From assembly GCA_020444415.1 (NCBI GenBank), contig JAHLLA010000004.1, positions 62,001 to 126,000 of the forward strand: a stretch of 64,000 nt of DNA, in the 5' to 3' direction. Below, piece after piece: positions 58,208-64,000 of the stretch. Below the pieces are notes generated by a model, which worked only from the letters and a program-made list of their open reading frames with translations, did not search any database and was not told the origin of the DNA. This DNA comes from Bacteroidota bacterium. GTDB lineage: Bacteria > Bacteroidota > Bacteroidia > Bacteroidales > F082. The translations under genes were made by a program, and so were the position numbers. Position 1 is the stretch's first letter, and every line of letters begins with the position of its first letter.

Positions 58208-60355
58208 ATGTCGATTAAAGCAATAACCAAATCATTTGAATTAGAACCCGGAAAAACCATCACGATCGAAACCGGTAAACTCGCCAAACAAGCTGACGGA
58301 GCCGTAGTTGTGAAGATGGGTAAGACCATGCTCCTCGCCACCGTAGTCTCAGCAAAAGAAGCCAGGGAAGATGTGGATTTTATGCCACTATCTGTAGATT
58401 ATAAAGAAAAGTATGCAGCTGCAGGAAAATTTCCCGGTGGCTTTTTCAAACGCGAAGGCAGATCTTCTGACCATGAGATCCTTATTTCACGTTTGGTCGA
58501 CAGGGCTTTAAGGCCTCTTTTCCCGGATGATTATCATGCCGAAACACAAGTGCTTATTCAATTGATTTCTGCTGATTCTGACATTGCACCCGATGCATTG
58601 GCTGCATTGGCAGCGTCGAGTGCCTTAGCTGTTTCTGACATTCCGTTTAACGGACCTATCTCAGAAACCAGGATATCGCGTATTGACGGACAATTTGTTA
58701 TCAACCCATCACTTTCAAAAATTCCTGAAGCTGACATGGACCTGATCGTAGCTGCTTCCATGGATAATATAATGATGGTAGAAGGAGAAATGAAAGAAGT
58801 ATCGGAAGCCGAGATGTTGGAAGCGCTGAAAATTGCCCACGATGCCATTAAAATACAATGCCAGGCCCAAATCGACCTAGCTGCTATGGTGGAAAAAGCC
58901 AAAGTAAAACGTGAATACAGTCATGAAACCAATGACGAAGCCTTAAAAGAGACTGTAAAAGAAACTACTTATAAAGGCTGTTATGAAGTAGCCCTGGCAG
59001 GAAATGATGACAAACATGCTCGTAAAGAAGCATTTGACGCCATTCGCGATGCATTTCTTGAGGCCATGCCTGAAGATGAACGCGAAGAAAAAGAAAATCT
59101 GGTAAAAAAATATTTCCACGATGTAGAGAAAGAAGCAGTAAGAAATGCCGTTCTAGATAAAAGAGTTCGCCTGGATGGCAGAAAACTGGATCAAATCCGC
59201 GATATCTGGTGTGAAGTGGATTACTTACCTGCAGCACATGGTTCTGCCGTATTTACTCGTGGTGAAACCCAGGCCCTGGTAAGCATTACACTTGGTAATA
59301 AATTAGATGCCCAAACCATCGACGGTGCATTAATTGAAGGTTCCAAAGATTTTATCCTGCATTATAATTTCCCCGGATTTTCAACCGGCGAAGTAAAAAG
59401 AATGTTTGGACCTGCCCGTAGGGAAATTGGTCATGGAAACCTAGCCGAACGTGCCTTAAAACAAGTAGTTCCTTCAGGTGAAGAAAACCCGTATACCATT
59501 CGTATCGTTTCTGATATTCTCGAATCAAACGGTTCTTCATCCATGGCGTCGGTTTGTGGTGGTACATTGGCATTGATGGATGCAGGTGTAAAAATCAAAA
59601 AACCTGTTGCCGGTATTGCCATGGGATTGATCACGGACACAAGTACAGGAAAATATGCCGTACTCTCCGATATCCTTGGTGACGAAGACCACCTTGGCGA
59701 CATGGACTTTAAAGTAACCGGAACCGTTGACGGAATTACTGCCTGCCAGATGGATATTAAAGTAGATGGCTTATCCTACCAGGTACTTGAAGAAGCTTTG
59801 GAACAGGCAAGAAAGGGTAGACTCCATATTTTAGGTGAAATGGCCAAAACCATAGACAAACCTAATGCGGATTATAAAGACTTTGTTCCAAGAATTGAAC
59901 AGATGATGATCGACAAAGAATTCATCGGAGCTGTAATTGGACCAGGCGGAAAGATCATCCAGCAAATTCAAGCTGAAACAGGTGCAACTATTGTAATCGA
60001 AGAAGAAGGCAATTTTGGTGTGATCGATATCATGTCAAGCGACAAAGCATCTATTGAAAAAGCAAAAAGCTGGATCAAAGGAATTACAGCCATGCCTGAA
60101 CTGAACGAAGTATATCTCGGAAAGGTGAAAAGCATTGTATCATTTGGTGCATTTGTCGAAATCTTACCAGGTAAAGACGGATTGCTTCATGTTTCAGAGA
60201 TCGACTGGAAACGCATTGAAAATGTGGAGGATGTATTACAGGAAGGTGACAAGATCAAGGTGAAGTTAATTGGCATCGACTCAAAAACCGGCAAATTGAA
60301 ATTATCACGAAAAGTATTGCTTGAACGTCCGGAAAGAAAACCCGACAACAAATAG
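58208..60355 (+). CDS. pnp: Polyribonucleotide nucleotidyltransferase (PNPase)
   Basis: 715 residues. Two RNase PH domains (first: [22 protein letters not shown]; second: [13 protein letters not shown] ... [15 protein letters not shown]) flank an alpha-helical linker. A KH domain ([16 protein letters not shown]) and an S1 domain ([27 protein letters not shown]) end the protein. It degrades RNA 3' to 5' using phosphate. The ATG at 58208 gives the conserved N-terminus ([31 protein letters not shown] region); an in-frame ATG at 58127 lies before the hairpin and is rejected. Confidence 0.96.
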   Translation: MSIKAITKSFELEPGKTITIETGKLAKQADGAVVVKMGKTMLLATVVSAKEAREDVDFMPLSVDYKEKYAAAGKFPGGFFKREGRSSDHEILISRLVDRALRPLFPDDYHAETQVLIQLISADSDIAPDALAALAASSALAVSDIPFNGPISETRISRIDGQFVINPSLSKIPEADMDLIVAASMDNIMMVEGEMKEVSEAEMLEALKIAHDAIKIQCQAQIDLAAMVEKAKVKREYSHETNDEALKETVKETTYKGCYEVALAGNDDKHARKEAFDAIRDAFLEAMPEDEREEKENLVKKYFHDVEKEAVRNAVLDKRVRLDGRKLDQIRDIWCEVDYLPAAHGSAVFTRGETQALVSITLGNKLDAQTIDGALIEGSKDFILHYNFPGFSTGEVKRMFGPARREIGHGNLAERALKQVVPSGEENPYTIRIVSDILESNGSSSMASVCGGTLALMDAGVKIKKPVAGIAMGLITDTSTGKYAVLSDILGDEDHLGDMDFKVTGTVDGITACQMDIKVDGLSYQVLEEALEQARKGRLHILGEMAKTIDKPNADYKDFVPRIEQMMIDKEFIGAVIGPGGKIIQQIQAETGATIVIEEEGNFGVIDIMSSDKASIEKAKSWIKGITAMPELNEVYLGKVKSIVSFGAFVEILPGKDGLLHVSEIDWKRIENVEDVLQEGDKIKVKLIGIDSKTGKLKLSRKVLLERPERKPDNK

Positions 60356-60418
60356 GGTAACTTTTAATATTGATAAACGTATATACATTAAATCATTAAA
60401 AAAAACAGCATTCGATAA

Positions 60419-61282
60419 ATGAGGCAATTAAAGATTACAAAACAGGTTACCAATCGTGAAACCGCCTCTCTTGACAAATATCTTCAGGAGATTGGAAGAG
60501 TTGATCTTATCACTGCTGAAGAAGAAGTTGAACTTGCTCGCCGAATCAAACAGGGCGATCGTATTGCCCTTGAGAAACTTACAAAAGCCAATCTGCGTTT
60601 TGTCGTATCCGTTTCAAAACAATATCAAAACCAGGGACTTACCCTCCCTGACCTTATCAATGAAGGAAATTTGGGTTTGATTAAAGCAGCCCAAAGATTT
60701 GATGAAACACGTGGTTTTAAGTTTATCTCATACGCCGTTTGGTGGATTCGCCAGTCTATTCTCCAGGCATTGGCCGAGCAATCAAGGATTGTGAGGCTGC
60801 CATTGAATAAAATTGGCTCCATCAACAAGATCAATAAAGCTTCTGCACGACTTGAGCAGGGATTCGAGCGCGAACCCAATGTAAAAGAGTTGGCAGGTGA
60901 ACTGGACATGACCGAAACGGAAGTAAAAGAATCCATGCGTAATGCTGGCCGTCATGTTTCTATGGATGCTCCCCTGATTCAGGATGAAGATAATACCATG
61001 TATGATGTGCTGAAAAGCGACGAAGCCATCACCCCTGAAACAGGCTTGTTATACGAATCACTCAGAAAAGAAATTGACCGCGCCATCTCCACTTTAACAC
61101 AACGTGAAGCGGATGTGGTAAGATTATATTTTGGCTTGAATGGAAGCCACCCAATGACACTGGAAGAAATTGGTGAAACATTTGACCTGACGCGAGAACG
61201 AGTTCGGCAGATTAAAGAGAAAGCGATCCGAAGGCTTAAACATACTTCGAGAAGTAAGATCTTGAAATCGTATTTAGGTTAA
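60419..61282 (+). CDS. rpoD: Primary sigma factor (RpoD/SigA)
   Basis: 287 residues. This is the short, Bacteroidota-type primary sigma, without the acidic region 1.1. Region 1.2 is [25 protein letters not shown]; region 2 has [16 protein letters not shown] and [15 protein letters not shown]; region 3 is [17 protein letters not shown]; region 4 holds the -35-binding helix-turn-helix [26 protein letters not shown]. It directs RNA polymerase to the TTG/TAnnTTTG promoters noted across this window. It follows pnp after 63 bases and is closed by a terminator. Confidence 0.96.
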   Translation: MRQLKITKQVTNRETASLDKYLQEIGRVDLITAEEEVELARRIKQGDRIALEKLTKANLRFVVSVSKQYQNQGLTLPDLINEGNLGLIKAAQRFDETRGFKFISYAVWWIRQSILQALAEQSRIVRLPLNKIGSINKINKASARLEQGFEREPNVKELAGELDMTETEVKESMRNAGRHVSMDAPLIQDEDNTMYDVLKSDEAITPETGLLYESLRKEIDRAISTLTQREADVVRLYFGLNGSHPMTLEEIGETFDLTRERVRQIKEKAIRRLKHTSRSKILKSYLG

Positions 61283-61288
61283 GATTTT

Positions 61289-61316
61289 AGCGTCCCAATG
61301 AGGACGCTTTTTTTTT
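61289..61316 (+). terminator. Terminator of rpoD
   Basis: Stem AGCGTCC/GGACGCT with a six-base loop, then a run of nine T. The last T also begins the rpe -7 box. Confidence 0.85.
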
Positions 61317-61323
61317 ATCTTTG
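61316..61323 (+). promoter_or_regulatory. -7 box of rpe, apparently leaderless
   Basis: TATCTTTG, identical to the guaA box and likewise only four bases before the ATG. The upstream region is the rpoD terminator, so no normal -33 TTG is seen. Confidence 0.5.
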
Positions 61324-61327
61324 AAAA

Positions 61328-61975
61328 ATGACACACTTAGTAGCCCCTTCCCTCCTGTCGGCTGATTTTGGCCAACTGAAACAAGAGGTGGAAATGATCA
61401 ATAACAGCCAGGCCGACTGGTTTCACCTGGATGTGATGGATGGTGTTTTCGTACCCAACATCACTTTTGGATTTCAAATCATCAAAGTAGTCAATGAATA
61501 TGCGAACAAACCATTGGATGTACATTTGATGATCGTACAACCGGAAAGGTATTTTGAGCAGTTCCGCGATGCCGGTGCCGACATACTCTCCATTCAGTAT
61601 GAAGCTGTCACTCACTTGCACCGAAACATACAAGCAATAAAAGAATTGGGAATGAAGGCTGGCGTTGTATTGAATCCGCACACGAACGTTTCCGTGTTGG
61701 AAGACACCATTTCAGATATTGACCTGGTGCTGATCATGTCGGTCAACCCGGGATTTGGCGGTCAGAAATTCATTGAGAATACCTATCAGAAGATCACCCG
61801 ATTAAAAGAGTTGATCCTGAAGAAAAAATCCAACGCATTGATTGAAGTGGATGGCGGTGTGAACCTTGAGAATGCACCAAAACTGATAAAATACGGTGTA
61901 GATGTATTGGTAGCTGGAAATACCATTTTTTCCTCATCTGATCCAATGGAGACAATCAATCTGCTAAAAAAATAA
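61328..61975 (+). CDS. rpe: Ribulose-phosphate 3-epimerase
   Basis: 215 residues. A TIM barrel with the family landmarks LVAPSLLSADF at the N-terminus, DWFHLDVMDGVFVPNITFG, PLDVHLMI, VLIMSVNPGFGGQKF and IEVDGGVN. It interconverts ribulose-5-phosphate and xylulose-5-phosphate in the pentose phosphate pathway. The ATG at 61328 fits the conserved start. The thioesterase gene follows after 21 bases. Confidence 0.95.
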   Translation: MTHLVAPSLLSADFGQLKQEVEMINNSQADWFHLDVMDGVFVPNITFGFQIIKVVNEYANKPLDVHLMIVQPERYFEQFRDAGADILSIQYEAVTHLHRNIQAIKELGMKAGVVLNPHTNVSVLEDTISDIDLVLIMSVNPGFGGQKFIENTYQKITRLKELILKKKSNALIEVDGGVNLENAPKLIKYGVDVLVAGNTIFSSSDPMETINLLKK

Positions 61976-61996
61976 CCCAAATATCTTGATGAATAC

Positions 61997-62515
61997 ATGT
62001 ACCCATATTGCCGTATTACCAAATTAATATTATCCAGTAAAAGAAAATCCAAATGCAACTATGCTGATGAAGGCGTCCTGAAGATGAGGGTTATGCCGGG
62101 CGACATCGATGTATTCGGCGAATTAAACAATGGACGATTCCTCACGTTGATGGATTTCGGCCGCTTTGACCTGGCCATACGAACCGGCTTACTGAAGTTT
62201 GTCAGAAAACAAAACTGGGGACTTACTGTTGCCGGATCTACCGCTCGATTCCGTTACCGGCTAAGGCTATTTCAAAAGTTCGAACTTCATTCAAAAGTCA
62301 TCGGCCACGATGATAAATGGATCTATTTTCATCAGAAAATGCTACGAAAAGGAAAAATACATGCCTCTGCTTTAGTCCGAACCGGCGTCACATCCAAAGA
62401 TGGCATCGTCAAGGTTGAGGAGGTTAAAAAACGAATGGATCAGGATTTACACATACCTACACTCCCTGCATGGGCAAAAGCCTGGATCGAAGCAGATGAA
62501 ATACATCCGAAATAA
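61997..62515 (+). CDS. Hot-dog thioesterase (4HBT / THEM6-like)
   Basis: 172 residues. The hot-dog fold pattern of acyl-CoA thioesterases is seen: MRVMPGDIDVFGELNNGRFLTLMDFGRFDLAIR (with the catalytic Asp region 'D.D....NN..FL') and later RFRYRLRLFQKFELHSKVIG. It resembles the THEM6-like group. The natural substrate is probably an acyl thioester. It lies 21 bases after rpe and is probably co-transcribed; it converges on the parvulin gene. Confidence 0.8.
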   Translation: MYPYCRITKLILSSKRKSKCNYADEGVLKMRVMPGDIDVFGELNNGRFLTLMDFGRFDLAIRTGLLKFVRKQNWGLTVAGSTARFRYRLRLFQKFELHSKVIGHDDKWIYFHQKMLRKGKIHASALVRTGVTSKDGIVKVEEVKKRMDQDLHIPTLPAWAKAWIEADEIHPK

Positions 62516-62532
62516 ATACAGTCCTAAGAAAT

Positions 62533-62811
62533 TTAACTCCGGCTGGTTACTTCCACCAGGTGATAGCCAAATTGTGTCTTTACCGGTCCCTGAACCTCAT
62601 TTATGGGTGCGCTAAATACCACCTCATCAAATTCTTTTACCATCATGCCGGGGCTGAATGTGCCCAGGTTGCCACCATCCCGTGATGAAGGACATGTAGA
62701 ATATTCTTTCGCAACAACGGCAAAATCTTCGCCATTTTCAATTTTACTTTTTAACTCGTTGCATTTATCTTCGGTAGCTACTAAAATATGGCGTGCACTG
62801 GCTTTTGTCAT
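62533..62811 (-). CDS. ppiC: Parvulin-type peptidyl-prolyl isomerase
   Basis: 92 residues, one parvulin domain without signal peptide: ASARHILVATEDKCNELKSKI, the conserved SSRDGGNLGTFSPGMMVKEFDEVVF, and the end VKTQFGYHLVEVTSR. It matches the small cytoplasmic PpiC of E. coli (93 residues). It speeds cis-trans isomerisation before proline. The ATG at 62811 is chosen: an in-frame start 36 bases upstream lies at the probable -7 box. Confidence 0.92.
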   Translation of the reverse strand: MTKASARHILVATEDKCNELKSKIENGEDFAVVAKEYSTCPSSRDGGNLGTFSPGMMVKEFDEVVFSAPINEVQGPVKTQFGYHLVEVTSRS

Positions 62812-62844
62812 CGTATTTCTTTTTTTAATGTGAATAATGAACGG

Positions 62845-62852
62845 CAAAACTA
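62845..62852 (-). promoter_or_regulatory. Candidate -7 box for ppiC
   Basis: TAGTTTTG on the minus strand, 33 bases upstream of the ATG at 62811. Confidence 0.45.
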
Positions 62853-62930
62853 CAAAAATGAATGAATTGACCAGAGAAACCGTAGTTTAAAAATCATCCC
62901 ATCTCAAGCTTCCACTTCATTTGATTTAAT

Positions 62931-62938
62931 TAACTTTG
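62931..62938 (+). promoter_or_regulatory. -7 box for pepD
   Basis: TAACTTTG, an exact TAnnTTTG match, 20 bases before the ATG at 62959. Confidence 0.5.
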
Positions 62939-62958
62939 AAGCATCAAAAAATAATACC

Positions 62959-64000
62959 ATGAATGAACATATACTTGAATTAGAACCATCCTCCATCTGG
63001 AAATATTTTAAAGAAATACTGGCCATCCCACGGCCTTCAAAAAAAGAAGAAAAGATCATCGAATATTTGCTTGATTTCGGGAAGAAACATATTCTGGAAA
63101 CAACCCAGGATGAAGTAGGAAATGTATTGATCAGGAAACCGGCAACCTTGGGTATGGAAAACAGAAAATCGGTGGTGCTGCAAAGCCACATTGATATGGT
63201 GTGCGAAAAAAACAGCGATAAAGAACACGACTTTGAAAAAGACCCCATTGAAACTTTTATAAAAGATGGATGGGTGTATGCCAACGGAACAACACTGGGT
63301 GCTGACGATGGCATTGGCGTTGCTGCCCAACTGGCCATCCTGGCAGCTGACGACATCCAGCATGGCCCCATCGAATGTTTGTTTACTGTAGACGAAGAAA
63401 CCGGATTATCAGGTGCTTTCGGCCTTCAGCCCGGTTTTTTAAAAAGTGAGATTTTACTGAACCTCGACTCGGAAGACGAAGGACAATTATTTATCGGTTG
63501 CGCCGGCGGACAGGATACACTGGCCTGGTTGCCTTACGATCTCGAAGATGCACCCGGTGATCATAAAGCCTACAAAATTATGGTTTCAGGCCTGAAAGGA
63601 GGCCACTCGGGTGACGATATCAATAAGGGGTTGGGTAATGCAAATAAAATGCTTAACCGTTTCCTTTGGACATACAGGGAACAGTTTGAACTGAAACTAC
63701 ACTCCTTTGATGGTGGCAACCTTAGAAATGCCATTGCCCGCGAAGCCTATGCCATCATCCTGGTGCCTGAAAAATCATCACAGTTTTTGGTAGCCGAAAT
63801 AAAAGGCTTTGAAGAAATGTTAAGGAATGAATTCCACGTAACTGAACCCAATTTAATGCTGAATATTGAAGAATCAGATGTTCCGGACACGGTGATTGAC
63901 AACGATTCGTTCATGGAATTATGTAACGCCATTTATGCCTGTCCACATGGCGTAATCGCCATGTCGCAGGAAATTGATGATTTTGTGGAAACATCCACCA
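62959..64000 (+). CDS. pepD: Aminoacyl-histidine dipeptidase (M20 family), cut by the window end
   Basis: The first 347 codons are present; the full family length is about 485. M20 metal ligands are visible: His77 and Asp79 in SHIDM, Asp116 in GADDG, the general base Glu146 with Glu147 in DEETG, and Asp170 in LNLDSEDE. The GHSGDDI motif of the lid domain is also present. The enzyme splits Xaa-His dipeptides such as carnosine and works in the cytoplasm; there is no signal peptide. The gene has its own promoter box and is divergent from ppiC. Confidence 0.9.
   Translation, partial: MNEHILELEPSSIWKYFKEILAIPRPSKKEEKIIEYLLDFGKKHILETTQDEVGNVLIRKPATLGMENRKSVVLQSHIDMVCEKNSDKEHDFEKDPIETFIKDGWVYANGTTLGADDGIGVAAQLAILAADDIQHGPIECLFTVDEETGLSGAFGLQPGFLKSEILLNLDSEDEGQLFIGCAGGQDTLAWLPYDLEDAPGDHKAYKIMVSGLKGGHSGDDINKGLGNANKMLNRFLWTYREQFELKLHSFDGGNLRNAIAREAYAIILVPEKSSQFLVAEIKGFEEMLRNEFHVTEPNLMLNIEESDVPDTVIDNDSFMELCNAIYACPHGVIAMSQEIDDFVETST

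Noticed and set aside
62904-63371. Minus-strand open frame of 155 codons
   Set aside because: It is antisense to pepD, whose metal ligands are all present on the plus strand.

Overview
The window looks like a chromosomal segment from a member of the Bacteroidota. The evidence is: secreted proteins ending in type IX secretion (T9SS) sorting domains; TonB C-terminal domains of the Bacteroidota 'PEYPGG...GIGGGCDEEA' style; a BatA-type protein; a DUF5723 outer-membrane protein; a short 287-residue primary sigma factor; and many promoters of the Bacteroidota form TTG-N19/20-TAnnTTTG. Shine-Dalgarno sequences are mostly absent. Multiheme cytochrome, polyferredoxin and Crp/Fnr genes suggest respiratory flexibility, but genus and habitat cannot be read from this window. 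I see no rRNA, tRNA, CRISPR array, prophage or insertion sequence.

Layout. 0-2.5 kb: two DUF1538 membrane proteins, a P-II-like protein and a CBS protein. 2.8-5.5 kb: a secreted beta-propeller/P-domain protein. 5.5-10 kb: a redox block with a Crp/Fnr regulator divergent from an 11-haem cytochrome lipoprotein and a double-rhodanese lipoprotein, then a NapH-like polyferredoxin. 10-17.2 kb: an SDR oxidoreductase, a zinc-ribbon protein, two membrane proteins, a SUKH-TPR protein and a large tandem-AAA+ ATPase. 17.3-22 kb: topoisomerase IV subunit A and a BatA-like protein. 22-29 kb: secreted repeat protein, DUF5723, TonB, DUF1761, acid phosphatase lipoprotein, CNNM-like protein, methyltransferase. 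29-38 kb: nhaA, gdhA, a BlaI/BlaR1-like pair with clear operators, and a MORN/LysM envelope pair. 38-48 kb: guaA, M23 peptidase, lipid kinase, SUI1, C1 peptidase, TPMT-like enzyme, MscS channel, idi. 48.4-55.6 kb: a TetR-controlled operon for a LolA-like protein, three FtsX/MacB permeases, an ATPase and an outer-membrane barrel. 55.7-64 kb: DUF308-like protein, GMC oxidoreductase, rpsO, pnp, rpoD, rpe, thioesterase, ppiC and the start of pepD.

The most unusual signal is in the 48.4-55.6 kb operon. Its TetR regulator carries a canonical EF-hand calcium-binding loop (DPDNDGVLTKEE, residues 78-89) inside the ligand-binding half, and a TetR-type palindrome sits on the -7 box of a near-consensus promoter. 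Inference: a calcium-responsive switch controlling a trans-envelope lipid or lipoprotein export route. Other points of interest are the rhodanese/multihaem module, three matched AACTAA-N4-TTAGTT palindromes around the BlaI/BlaR1-TonB pair, the tandem-AAA+ protein with a duplicated N-terminal beta module, and apparently leaderless promoters for guaA and rpe.
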